The position numbers were made by a program, and so were the translations under genes. The notes under the pieces were generated by a model. It did not search any database and was not told the origin of the DNA. It saw nothing but the letters and a program-made list of their open reading frames with translations. A stretch of 64,000 nt of DNA from Riptortus pedestris. Lineage: Eukaryota > Arthropoda > Insecta > Hemiptera > Alydidae. Each line of letters opens with the position of its first letter. Position 1 is the first letter of the stretch. The stretch is from the NCBI GenBank assembly GCA_019009955.1, contig CM032229.1:9174501-9238500 (forward strand), in the 5' to 3' direction. Below are positions 12,284-24,399 of the stretch, in pieces.

Positions 12284-12700
12284 TAGCATATTTCCTTTAA
12301 GGGAAATCAGCTATTAATATTGCGCTCCTAGCGCGATTTTCAAAACATTTCCCCAAATGACCGTCGATCCGACGTAGGTGATGACAAAAATGAAGTCACC
12401 TCAAAATTATATATATTTGTCTGAAAACTCTCCAGCGATCGTAATTTATGATTGATCGTTGCCAAACAGTTTTCAAACGTTTTCTGAAGAAGAAAAGACG
12501 ATGTTCGTTAATGATATAAATCGAATAAGTGGGAGGGAGCATTTAAAGGTTGATTCGGAAAATATTTAATATCTCCGTTATTATAAGTATCCTTTTTTTT
12601 ACCAATTTTATTAAAAATTAAGTTACCTCTGAATGATTTTAAAACATTTATATACCAAATATTGTTTTCAAGAGACTTTAGGGACTTTTAGATTCATGCA
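12284..12700 (+). mobile_element. Helentron-like copy, 5' part
   Basis: Starts TAGCATATTTCCTTTAAGGG then AAATCAGCTATTAAT. It continues with CAAATGACCGTCGATCCGAC, a very short TATATATA, GTCTGAAAACTCTCCAGCG, AATATCTCCGTTATTATAAG and ACCAAATATTGTTTTCAAG. No 3' hairpin found. Confidence 0.6.
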
Positions 12701-14439
12701 AATTCGTTGAGTCTTCATCTATTAAGATTTTACGCTCTAACTCTAAAATGATTATTTGATCTATACCTTCATTGAAACAGAAAACCCCAATTTCTCTTTA
12801 TAAATCTCTAGCATTTCAGGTGGCCCTTGCCATTGTGCTGCCCTCTATCTGCCAGCACTAGGAACTACCAGCAGCAACTCCAAGGTGACCCTTGTACTCT
12901 GCAACCGGCAGAACACAAGTAGTTTAACAAAAAAAGTAATGCCTAGCAGTCAGGTTTTTTTCTGAGCGCAAACATTTCAATTTAATTTACTTTTTGGTGC
13001 TATTGATTACCAACATGAGTGAAAAATTTCTGAGTTTCAATCCAATTTAGGTAGAAGTGGAGCAGAGATGGAGAGAGAGAAAAAAAATCATCAATCACTT
13101 CTTTATGAGTAAATGATTTACAATTCTCAAAATCACACCCGGATCCAACTGTAAGTCGCCAACACCTTTAAATGTGACAGACAACCACCTAAATCTTCAG
13201 CAGCCATCATCCACAATTGTCAAATAAATACCAACTTTCAACGTCCCTTATTTTTGCATAACACCTACAGCTTGTATTTTGAATTAATAATTACTCACAT
13301 AATTTTAGTTCATAACTATACAATCCACCCACATTATTTAAACCATTGTTTAGCAAAACCCTCATTAAAAAGGTAATATTTGTTTCAAAATGAATTACCC
13401 AATCCTTTACAGAACTAGTGAGCGATCAGTTGGTCCGTTGTTTTTTGTTCTGTAATCAAGAGCTGTACCAATTGGGCCATACCCAAAACGGCTATATAAG
13501 TACATACAAATGTTTAGAATAGAAGATTAAAAAGGATTGATTGAATTTCAGTTGATCTTTATTATACATAAGTGCATAAATAATTTAAGGTAACTCATAA
13601 AATCTTCGGAAAATGGAGATTATGCAACAATACTTTATAAGTATTCTCAATACATTACAGTCGTCTCAAGTACATATTACTACTTTCTTCTTCACAGTAC
13701 TTGCAGAGGCACAATAACGTGGCAAAAGTATTCAACAAGTATACAAGGTACTTCATGTTGGTAGGATTTCCCCCCTGGTGTGGATTGTATTGTCTCACAG
13801 TTACCTGAGAAAACCCTACACAAAATAATAACAAGCAAAGGGAATCCATTAAAATAAAGTTTCCATTGAGTCTATCATAACAAAACTATGCAAGAATTCA
13901 CTTATAGGATCTACTTTGATAATATCTAGTAAAAAGTAATATAGCTGAATAATAATATTATTATTATTGAATAGAATGAAAAAATATATATCCTCTCGTG
14001 TTCCAACGAAGGGATTTTAATTTTGGACTTATGGCATAAATAACGTATTTTGTATTAATTACATATATATGATTCTTACAGGACATCTAACGCTATGATA
14101 TTTATTCGTGTATCGGACAATAGAGGTTTAAATACCATATAAATTTGAAAAAATAGATCTGGAAAAGGTTGAAAATTTCTAAATGTTTTATCTCTAATTA
14201 TGATTTCTAAATCACCGGAATATAACCATTATTTAGAAAACAAATAATTAAATTTTGTATTTAAATACGGAGGGCAGAGGAAAAATGAGCAGATTTTCCA
14301 GGCGCTGGTATGAAACACTACTACACTTATTCTAAAAATAAATCGATGAGTAGAAGAAGGGGGTTACTGAAGGTTGAAAATATGAAAGTATGGATAACTC
14401 GCTGAATATTTGAATTAAAAAGAAAATAGACAGAATTAC
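12701..14439. other. Unassigned DNA
   Basis: No gene, RNA or repeat family recognised. About 12810-12920 is richer in GC but has no readable frame. Confidence 0.35.
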
Positions 14440-14609
14440 AATTATAGAGCATCAATAGATTAAGAAGATTGGTTCTATAATATTATTCATATATAACTAT
14501 GAACGGACCTCATTTTTGTTATAATCGAGGTAGGATCGTTAGACATTTGAGGAAGTTTCACGTCATGAGTACAACCTCTATAGCTGATATCCCTTAAGGG
14601 AAATCTACT
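14440..14609 (-). mobile_element. Helentron-like copy, 5' end
   Basis: Carries AACTATGAACGGACCTCATT, GTAGGATCGTTAGACATTTG, GTCATGAGTACAACCTC and the terminal palindrome AGCTGATATCCCTTAAGGG. The other end is lost. Confidence 0.6.
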
Positions 14610-17600
14610 AAAATAGTGGGCATAACTGATTTGAAACTTTTGATTCTAAAAATACTTTAGCATTTTTGCTATCCCAAACATTCCATGTAGAACTAATGAT
14701 CAAGTGTATCCATAGTTGGAAAAAATATGAATAGGAATATTTATTGTAGTCGTTTTTTATTTTAGTAAATAGGGAAGAATTTATTTAATTATACTGTATG
14801 CTTTTCATATATTCTTTCTCTATTTTCTGGGATAATATTCTATCAAACCACTGAAGATTCAGCTGGCCATTGAGAGCAAGCTCAATAAATCTAGTTGAGG
14901 TATTGATCTCTTGTTCAAACGACCAATGTATACCACCATCCAAGAAATTTAACTTGTAATCAATGGGTATGATAATGTTTAAAAATTAGAGAAGTTGTAT
15001 AATGGGATATAATCTTCATTGTTCCCCGAAAATTTTTAAACAACGTATTAATAATGAAACACGCTCGTATTATATTTGTCTAATACATGCTGGTGTTACT
15101 TGAATATCAGTGAACAAGTTTTCCATTTTTGTTACTGATAATCTCGTTCAAACCCCGGTTTCCACTCTTGAAATTTTCAAATATAGCTATTATATTCAAG
15201 AATATCTGGATATATACATCTTATCGACATAAGTTATTAGCGTTTGTACAGAACAAGGAATTCTTAAAGATATATTCTATGTGTAATAGTTGTAATTTCA
15301 ATTTTAAAAATCCTCCATAGCAAATTCACTAATTACATTTTCTTTTTTTTTTAGGTGAGAATACACTATAAAATGAAGACTTAAAAGTGGTATGTATGCG
15401 TCTGGGATGTCAAATTATTTTTTTCATTCTTATTTCCTTTCAACAGACTATTGACAGCTGCCACCCACTTTGTGGAGAATGAAAATAATCTTTAAGAGCG
15501 AATGTTAGCCTGTTTCCTTGTGTAACTTATTTTCATCGCCTGCTAGTGACGACAGAATTAGTGATACATATAAATAAATATTCATTAAATAAGTAAATTT
15601 GATTTAGTATTTAACGCCCGTAGTTAATGAATTTTGTATTTCTTTTAAAAGTCAAATTGCTCAAAGATGTGCAAATGTACATTGAATTATACGGATCAGA
15701 GTGGTTTATCTATGAGAAGTACATACACTCCCAAAATCGAAGGCGTCTATGACGGTATTCAAAAATGCTATATTTTCCATTATTTAAAATTACGTTATCA
15801 TCTCTCCCATTGTTGAATCTCTGATGATATAATAATGTCATTTAAACGCTTTGTGATCTGTGATTTATTTGAAGTTTTCATCAATTGTCCTCCACTATGG
15901 TAACCAAACCGAACCATCACATTGACTGAATATTTCTATGGGAAATCCAGCGAACTTCCAGAGAATCAGTGTAATCATTTATTTTTTGGTGCGTCTAGGA
16001 TATTTAGTGGACTGCAAGTTACCTTTTTATAAACCACAATGCACTGTCTGGATTCAACAAACAGGATGTAGAACATGTGCCTGCTTGGGTCGTAAAATAG
16101 GCTGTAACAGTCATTCCGAGTTGTGATGGAGTCGTTCATCGGAGATTCAAAACCACCGTGGCACAGATAGCATTAATTCTCGCCAAGTTGTACGAATTCA
16201 GCTTTCTGTTGAACCCGCCCATGAAAGAGATGTTGCAAATCGCCGCTAGGAGCGCCACAACCATTTCAAATGAAATACGTAATCGCAATTCCAAGAGGCT
16301 TTAATACTAAAAACTGTGTATATTTTTAATAAAATTATTAATTTATTATTATAAAATCTTAAATAAACACTCTCTAAATTTGTGTTTTGGATGATGTACA
16401 TGAGAAGATTAAGGTTTAGTAAGATTTAACCCACATTCTACTTTAGTATTACTGTATTGGTTGGGATCAACATTTATCTAATGTACTTATCGTATTTTCG
16501 TATACACTTGACAAATTTCCCCGATTATTTGATATGAGTAATACACGGAAAATGTATAATTTTCTTCCTTATAATTTAATTTTAAGTCTGTTAAAGAGTT
16601 TGACATGCTAATATTATATTACAGTGGGTTTTGTATATGGAAATAAATAATACTGTATTCAATTGAACAATACAAAAAGGCAAATATTTCTTACTCCTTT
16701 CCTGTTGAGTATTGATGATTGGATAAAATCTGGGGAATTCCAGATAAATTTATATCAATGTGGAATCTTTGAAAATTCAATACTAAAAAAAAAAAAAACT
16801 TGAGCATTCTTTCGAGTATTAAAATAAATGTATACAAAATCGGGCGGAAGAGTAGAGATGACAAACTCCTTGAAAAACAGTATAGATTACTCTGAGTAAA
16901 GTCGGATTGTTTTCCAAGAAGTAATGCGAATTCCAGTCAGCTTTTCTGATATCACTTTGGAATATTTTTCCCAGCGAGATGTAATCAAATATTCCTCTCC
17001 ATATCGCCGAATATCTCACGGAAAGGGGGGGACGGGGGGGGGGAAACCATACTTCAAATTCTCCCTCAATTGGATTCCTAAAGGGCCCCAATGTATTTTC
17101 ATATCGCTTATCATAATTAATCGGTCTCCAGAAAAAGAAAATTCCTTTACTCTGTTTATTTGTCTTCTTTATTCTAGAATTAAATCAGAGTTTACGTTTG
17201 GTGAACCGGGTGTCAATCTCACGAATTAAACATTTCCATTCGGAAACTATTCTGTGTGATCACGGATTGTATTAGTTACCCGCTCATACACAACACACAG
17301 ATAAACATAGACACAAGTAGTTTACAGTCACGCATTTCCAGGTTGAGAATGATGTATTGTATATTGATTCGTTAAAAGAAAAAGTAACAAATACAAATGA
17401 TTTTAATTACCAGTTGGTAATTATATAAGTAGTAAATTTATTTGGATATGGTCAAATAAGTACTCCAATAATCAGAGCTACAGTAATGAAATTTTTATAT
17501 ATTTGGCTGTACATATACCTTGTTACCCCACAGACTGGGCAACAAAAGTGCCCCGCTCAGTGGAGAAGGGTGTGAGCTTATTAATTAAAATTAAAAAACC

Positions 17601-18548
17601 TTTATATCAATAGGCAGAAATAAATATATTAAGGGCGCCGCGTTGTTTGTTTCCTCTGAAACCAGTATTCTCCAAACAAATCAGTTTATTTATAATAATA
17701 AATCACCTATACTTATCACATGAACAATAAAAAAAAACTAAATAAAGGATTAAACAATACTTCCCATGAGGAATGTTAAATACAAATTAATAGGCCTTCT
17801 TTTTTTTTGAATTGTGTATACACAATGACTACTTCGGTACCTCTCGTCCGACGAGATAACTGCTAATCTTCCGGCTGTATTACACTCTGATTCGCCAAAG
17901 CGTTTATCGGCAGCCAAATCCTCACTAGAGCTGGAGACGGACACCTTCTGTCTGCTGCTCACAATGTCCCCGGCGATCGCCTCTAGTCTTCTTCAGCCAG
18001 CCCCGCCTACGAATCTTCAGTCTGTCTTCTATCTCAATCAACCGTCTTCGGTGACGATAAAAATGGGTGTAACAACCTTTTATAACAATTAAATAATGAA
18101 GATATTATTTACTTGACAATAAACAGACATTCTATTACGATCCAGTGATGAAGACATCATTTATTACACTCTTTAAATACTTTTTTCTGTAATCGTTGAA
18201 TAATGGTAACATTACTAAACTGAAATGAGTGAAGAAAGTGAAACATTTTGCAATAGAGTGAAGAAAGTAATCAATTTCTTCACAAGTAAAGAAAGTGAAT
18301 TGCCTTCTTAATTAGTAATAAGTATAAATTAAAAAATAATTTGAAGTTGGAAATTAAATGCTTTTAAATGTTTCTTAACATTGTAAGAATTTATTTTAAC
18401 AAAATAAATTGAAATGTGAATGAATTATTGGTGGAAATAATCAATATATTTTAAAATTTAAATATAATAATAATTGCCTTCCTTGTTTATAACCTGCACT
18501 TGTTCTTAACTGCACTACTTCACAATCATCACTAGTTGTTTTATAACT
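14610..18548. other. Unassigned DNA
   Basis: Nearly 4 kb with no supported gene. The open frame at 15938-16126 ends in a Cys-rich stretch (CRTCACLGRKIGCNS) I cannot place. A GC-richer block at about 17820-18060 has no recognisable product. Poly-G runs at about 17020-17045 resemble low-complexity DNA. Confidence 0.35.
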
Positions 18549-18640
18549 ATTATGGTATGTTGTTGGTAGGTTATAAGCATGGTTGTGAAAGGTTATAATT
18601 TCACAACCATGCTTATAACCTACCAACAACATACCATAAT
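18549..18640. repeat. Perfect 42-bp-arm hairpin
   Basis: Arms 18549-18590 and 18599-18640 are exact reverse complements (42 of 42) around the 8-base loop GGTTATAA. Sequence outside the arms does not pair. Confidence 0.9.
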
Positions 18641-18717
18641 CTTCACAACATCCTAATTTTGTTCATATTCTGGTTAGATCTGATCATGTATTACACGATT
18701 ACAGAAAAAATTTAATA

Positions 18718-18832
18718 TTACACTCGTGACGAAAGTAAAATTTACAACTCTCGTGAAATTACCAGACTCGCTTCGCTCGTGTGGGTAAACGTTTCACTCG
18801 AGTTGTAAAATGATCTACTTTCGTCACTTGTA
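18718..18832. repeat. Short inverted-repeat element
   Basis: TGACGAAAGTAAAATTTACA then ACTCTCGTGAAA is mirrored, with small differences, by TTTCACTCGAGTTGTAAAAT then GATCTACTTTCGTCACTTG. The centre is CTCGCTTCGCTCGTGTGG. It looks like a small foldback or MITE. Confidence 0.6.
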
Positions 18833-19554
18833 TAATAAATAACTATTGTATAACTATCTTAAAAAGAAGATTTTATTTATTTGACTTCACATTTATTTCA
18901 CTGTTCAGCTATGCCTTTAACGTCTCTTATAGGCTAGTGTTCCTGGTTTGTCTCAACACTAATTGGTCATGTATATTTCTCAATACATGCACTCAAAGAT
19001 TGCAGCTTCCGTTTCCATTCTATTGTTAACTGTATGTTTTGGTAATATATAATGTCTTCATGACCTGTATGTTGACTTCATTGGTCATTGCATAAGTGTC
19101 TTCAAAAAATATTCAATTTATGTATATTGAACTACGATTAATTATAAAAGCATTGGGTGATACTGTAAACACCATTTCCTATAACTAGCACAACTGACTT
19201 AACAAATAGTAGTAATCTTAGTTTCGTTGCGCATCTATATCGAATTCTGGTTGGAAAACCGAAGGAATTTTTACGATGGATATGTTAAAAACAAGGTTTG
19301 AAATGAAAAAGTTGGAACAGAGTGTTGTAGAACAGAGGGCAGCACTGAACAGACATTGGGGAAAGTAATAACGCCTTCAAAATAGTAGATAGGCAACATG
19401 CATTACACAGTTATTACCTTAGTTGAAGTTGCATACTAAACCCGCATACTAGTTGGGCGTGGCGGGTTATTGTAGAATGCTGTACAGGAATTCCAGGGAT
19501 AACCTGCTACAGGTCCCCTACTCATGTGATGATTAACATACCATATTTATTTTT

Positions 19555-19672
19555 AGTGGATTTCCCAAGAAAATCAGCAATTGAGGTGGTTTCTGAAAAC
19601 TTTCCTCAAATTCCCATCGAGCCTAACGACAAGATAACGAAAATGGAGTCCATTCAAAATTATATATGTATA

Positions 19673-19752
<80 letters not shown>
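19555..19752 (+). mobile_element. Helentron-like 5' end with TA array
   Basis: GATTTCCCAAGAAAATCAGC, AATTGAGGTGG, CAAATTCCCATCGAGCC, GATAACGAAAATGGAGTCC, TTCAAAATTATATATG, then a TA array to 19750. Sequence after the array (19753-20390) is not the family, so the copy is cut at its microsatellite. Confidence 0.7.
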
Positions 19753-19753
<1 letters not shown>

Positions 19754-20394
19754 GTGTTGTTGTTTTTGAACACAGTAACACAGTATAATAGCAATATCTG
19801 TAACTACACACAACAATAATTAGTTGTAGTATAATAAAATTTTAATAATAATAACACTGTAACCTTAATATAACTTGAACACAGCTTTACCATAATATAA
19901 CAATTGTGAAAACATATATCAATAAGGAATGTAACACAGTGAAAAAAGAATAATATATCAATTTTATTACTAAATAGCTTTAATAAAAGAAATAATATAA
20001 TTATATTATTAATAATTATAATAACGCATATCAATAGCTGTAACATAGTTCAACAAACAAAAGAAAAAAAACTATAGTGAAATAAAGACATAAGGCTGTG
20101 ACCAAACTAATTATAACAGACTTGGGGAGGTTATACTTAGTACTCCTAATGTAAACAGAGGTACAACAGTGATGTACAATAGTTTTTACGTATCTTTAGT
20201 CTTGGTAAGTAGAACTAACACAAACACTATCTGTTACACTCTAATAACAATGTGTAATATATATGTAAAGTTGTAACTGTACTTTTTAGCCCTGAAGAAG
20301 AGAAAATAAATATTCTCGAAATATTGGAATGAACTAAGATTTTTTCAACAACACTGACCAAAACTCAAAAAAACAACAACACCATACATATAGT

Positions 20395-20950
20395 CTGTTG
20401 CCGCGGTCGTAATTATTGTGTGATTAATTGATGATAAACTCGATATATAAGCATTTTATGCAAAACTGCAGGTCAAGTTCGTTAAAGGCAGAAATCTTAC
20501 CAGTGTAAAGGGATGGTTTAGAGAGGGAGCGATCTCGAAAATTAAAATATTTCCGTTGTTAATAGTCGGATCAACAAATTGTATAAAACTAGTCTAATTC
20601 CAAATAATATAATCTATGAATATTGTTATACGTATTTATTCACTAACTTAATGCTAACGTTGTAAACCTAGATTGTTAAGTTTGATTCTCAACCTGGGCA
20701 ATAGGAGTTTATTTAGTGACGGAATCCATTAAAAAAAATCCTTAGTCCTGCCCTGGCTAAAAAAGGGTGGTAACCTGTAGATAACCCGTCCCAAATATCC
20801 TTAGTTGCAGAACGAGGACGTTAATAAATAATTTAATCTAATGTTAACGGAGATATTTGCATTTTAATAGTTTTCTGCCTTCAGTAAAACCCCACTCCAA
20901 CTCATATGATCGGTATCAATAAGCTGTTATTAATTTCATGAATCAGATTA
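20395..20950 (+). mobile_element. Helentron-like 3' half, split by a SINE
   Basis: Runs from CTGTTGCCGCGGTCGTAATT through AAACTCGATATATAAGCATT, GTCAAGTTCGTTAAAGGCAG, TATTTCCGTTGTTAATAGTC and TTGTTATACGTATTTATTC. After the SINE at 20660-20838 it resumes as AACGGAGATATTTGCATTTT and CCTTCAGTAAAACCCCACTCC. Confidence 0.7.
20660..20838 (+). mobile_element. SINE, 5'-truncated, with target duplication
   Basis: GTAAACCTAGATTGTTAAG, the B-box remnant TTGATTCTCAACC, GAGTTTATTTAGTGACGGAA, GTAACCTGTAGATAACCCG, GTTGCAGAACGAGGACGTTA. Flanks TAATGCTAACG (20649-20659) and TAATGTTAACG (20839-20849) are a near-perfect 11-bp duplication of Helentron-like sequence. Confidence 0.8.
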
Positions 20951-20984
20951 TTGTCACCTTAAAAAGCAGTTAGTTTTTTTTTTT

Positions 20985-21151
20985 TGGAGCCGCTGGCAGC
21001 ATTGGGGTGAGCTCGTGCTCTCTAAAGCTCTTCAAAACAAAGACACTAAAGAAAGAGATGTTGCTCTGAAAGTGCACTCTGTCAAAATTAAACGTATTGT
21101 AGAGGAAAACAGACCAACTGTGGACATCCAGATTAAATATAGTTTTTATTA
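20985..21151 (+). pseudogene. Short conserved coding-like fragment, unknown family
   Basis: One frame reads WSRWQHWGELVLSKALQNK, then DTKERDVALKVHSVKIKRI, then VEENRPTVDIQ. The core is shared at the amino-acid level with 8552-8628 (minus strand), with mostly silent or mild differences. There is no start codon and it soon ends. I cannot name the family; a transposon protein is likely. Confidence 0.4.
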
Positions 21152-21517
21152 AACGTTTACTGCGTGAGATACATGCAAAAACGTAGTTTGAAGACGTCAT
21201 TCAAATTTTGTGGATCTGAATCAAATATATTTGTTTCTTCTGCAACATACTCGATATTGAACTGTATCATTCCACACCTAAGATCAGAGTAGTTAAAAGC
21301 TGAAATCGGGAGCAGAATAGGGTCTTCAGGTGAAGGAATTTAAAAAAATCAATATATCTCCATTATTATGAGCCGTATCGCAAAATGTTAGAGAACTGAT
21401 GCTCTACAATTGTTGTTCTATACATTATTTCGTAACTCAAGTATTAATAGAGTTATCTGTATATTCTTGTTTTTGCCTTTCAGTAACCTCCCACGCTCTT
21501 ATTTCTCATTGGTTTTT

Positions 21518-21639
21518 AGCAGATTTCCCTTAGGGGAAATCAGCTATTGAGGTCGTACTCATGACGTGAATTTCGAAATTTTTCATCAAATGTCCATCTA
21601 TCCTACCCAGGAGATAACGAAAATGAGGTCCGTTCAAAA

Positions 21640-21704
<65 letters not shown>

Positions 21705-22118
21705 TGTTTCCGCTCTAGCGGTCGCAATTTTTGTCTTATCGTTACCAAACTTGATATATAATCATTTTATACAAAAAGAAAGATCAATTTCATTAATAGC
21801 TGAAATCGGACCACCGAAAGGGGGGGGGGAGTTTAGATGGGGAGAATTTCGAAAATTCTTAATATCCCCGTTATTATGCGTCGGATCGAAAAATTGAATA
21901 ACCTGATCTTTTTGCAAATATAATGTTCTATAATTGTTGTTATGTACATTTTTTCACTATCTTGATTATTAACTGAGATATTTGATTTCTTTATTTTTCG
22001 GTCTTCAAGCTTAAATACCAAATATTGTTCTCATTCAACTTTTAGGTTTGGAGATAAATGCAAATAAAAGGCGCACGTGTGAAATCTGATGAGTTAATGC
22101 AGCCCCTGCGTGACGGAC
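21518..22118 (+). mobile_element. Helentron-like copy, both ends, with TA array
   Basis: 5' AGCAGATTTCCCTTAGGGG, ATCAGCTATTGAGGTCGTAC; (TA)n at about 21643-21700; TCTGTTTCCGCTCTAGCGG; GCTGAAATCGGACCACCG; ATATCCCCGTTATTATGCGT; 3' end ATGCAGCCCCTGCGTGACGG plus ACTT. About 600 bp. Confidence 0.8.
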
Positions 22119-23062
22119 TTTTTTTTACGAAGAAATAGAGAATATGTGGTGAGATGAGATAACAAGGGCGTTATACTAGCAAAACGTTTCATATCTAACA
22201 CATACAAACATTTCTTACACAGAACGTGTGTTTTTCCAGTGTAATTAAGTGTGTTATACCAGCAAGTATAATCGCGTGATGGACTTATCTTCTAGCCTTC
22301 CAGGACTGAATTTTAAAATAATCTTTATATTTCGAATTCCCCTCTACGGGGAGGGTAGTAGTTACGTTCTCAGCCCACTTCATTTAGCTGTCCACATAGA
22401 GTTCCTCCGATCTACATTATTATTCAATTCAATGGTGGTCACTCGTAATGGTGTGGCAATTGAGTAGCAACACGAATTAAGAAAAAGTGGTAATTGGTTC
22501 GTGATTTAATCTCAGTGTGAAGGCACTAGGTTTGACTCCTCGACTAAGTCGTATGGTAGTTTCATTAATAATTTTTTATTTTTGGAATGGTGAATTTTTT
22601 AAACCAATAGCCGTCATTGCTTATTGAAACGCGCTCCATTTCCTCGGATTTCTTTCTTTTTCATTTTCGTCCTGTTATATTTTTTCTGTTAACTTCATCT
22701 GTCAAAAACAGCACCTGTGTTTAGATTTTTGTATGAGTCAAACTAAACTGAGTTTGGTCTAAGCTTTCATTTCAATGACTCCATCATTTAAAAATAATAC
22801 TATGAGGGAACAGAATGAAATCAAATATTTTCCCTTACACCAATGATAATTTACAAACTGGAGGTTTAATATATTAACACGAAATGAAAACGCCTCTCAT
22901 GTGAACCAACAAATCATTTGGGATCATATTTAATGGACTCTTTCAAAAACATAAATTCCCCAGAACATTGATATGTTTCCAGTGAAACAGGAAAAATAGA
23001 GCTGACGGTAAATTCGATGGAGCGAATGTAATACTGAAACGCTTTAAAATGAAACATATACG

Positions 23063-23066
<4 letters not shown>
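22119..23066. other. Unassigned AT-rich DNA
   Basis: No gene seen. AGGTTTGACTCC near 22530 fits a polymerase III B box but has no cloverleaf around it. Confidence 0.35.
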
Positions 23067-23148
<82 letters not shown>

Positions 23149-23215
23149 GTAACTTCTGTCTGTACATTAATATGTTTTTTCGAAATTTCACGATTCTTTT
23201 TCTAATTCAATTCTA
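23067..23215. repeat. TA array joined to a LINE-like tail
   Basis: (TA)n at 23067-23145, then (reverse strand) GTTACAAT, TGTACAGACAGAAG and TCGTGAAATTTCG. The same block lies beside the array at 6107, so the array belongs to that repeat's tail, here in the minus orientation. Confidence 0.55.
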
Positions 23216-24029
23216 CTAGGATTGAAACGAAATCAACAATTTTTGGCTATGGTGTCTGTTTGTATGTTAGTCACCTACATCCTACAAGTTGTGGGGAATC
23301 ATACTCTAATTAATTCTGGAATATATAATCTTATTTCCTCCAATGTGTTGACTCTATTTAATGAACTATTTACTATCATTAGTATTAACCGGTACTTGGT
23401 AATGTCCTTATGACAAAAGACAATATGCGTTTAAACTCGATATGATGGTTTATAGTATTGTTTTGGAAGAAGGGAGAGCTACGATCTCTTCCCCTGACTT
23501 ATCTTTTGGAATATTATTTAAATTATTTTCATATTACCACAGTTATTTGTTTACACCAGGTATATTAATTATTAAAAAATTCAATTTTTTTGAATTAATA
23601 AGTTATGTAAAACAATGTTGATAACCCTCAAGCGGAAGCGGAGGCAGTAGTGAACACAGTTAACTGTCCTAACTTATTTCCTGTGAAATTTGGGCATTAT
23701 TGGAATCGTTATCATTTCACAAAAGACTGTTTCTAAATTTTTTAAACAATATGTCCTGTGATTAGTTTTTGACAGGAAGTATGTACATTTTAGATAATAT
23801 TTAATTATAATAATTGCTATTCATTACTATGATTTGAATTATTCACGGTGTGTCAAATAGTGAAGTGGGGTTGATTAAGAACTCATTTTCATTTATTCTT
23901 CACAACTATAATTTTTATTCCTGATACCTGTCCCTTAGGGAACAATAATACGCCCAGAAGGGAGGTATAGCTTTGAATAATATGGCTTATTATAAAACAG
24001 AGTATTGTTTATGTAACATGAGTAGAAGT
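23216..24029. other. Unassigned AT-rich DNA
   Basis: No gene or repeat family recognised. Confidence 0.35.
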
Positions 24030-24396
24030 TGTGGTTTGCTGAAGTATTAAAACTTAAAAATGCAAATATCTCGGTAATATTCAAGATAAAGAATATATAT
24101 ATATATATATATATATATAACAATATTTATAGTAAATTTAATTTATAATAAGATAGGTACTATACAATTTTTAGATCCAACGTATAGTAACCGAGATATT
24201 TTGAATTTTCAAAATTCCCCCCGGTAAACCCCCTGTGAATTTTCTAAAATCGTCCTATATATATATATATATAAGTTTGAACGGACCTCATTTTCGTCAT
24301 ATCCTAGGTAGAATCGATGGACATTTGAAGAATGTTTTCGAAAATCGCACCATGAGTACGGCTTCAATTTCTGGTTTCCCATAAGGGAAATCTGCT
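24030..24396 (-). mobile_element. Helentron-like 5' half with two TA tracts
   Basis: Ends in the palindrome TTTCCCATAAGGGAAATCTGC. It has the usual TA tract at 24249-24272 beside GTTTGAACGGACCTCATTTT, plus a second tract at 24093-24118 in a place where other copies have GAATAAATGTAAATAGC. Confidence 0.7.
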
Positions 24397-24399
24397 AAA

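Noticed and set aside
22485..22560. Possible tRNA or SINE (AGGTTTGACTCC)
   Set aside because: B box alone; no acceptor or anticodon stem can be drawn and no family match.
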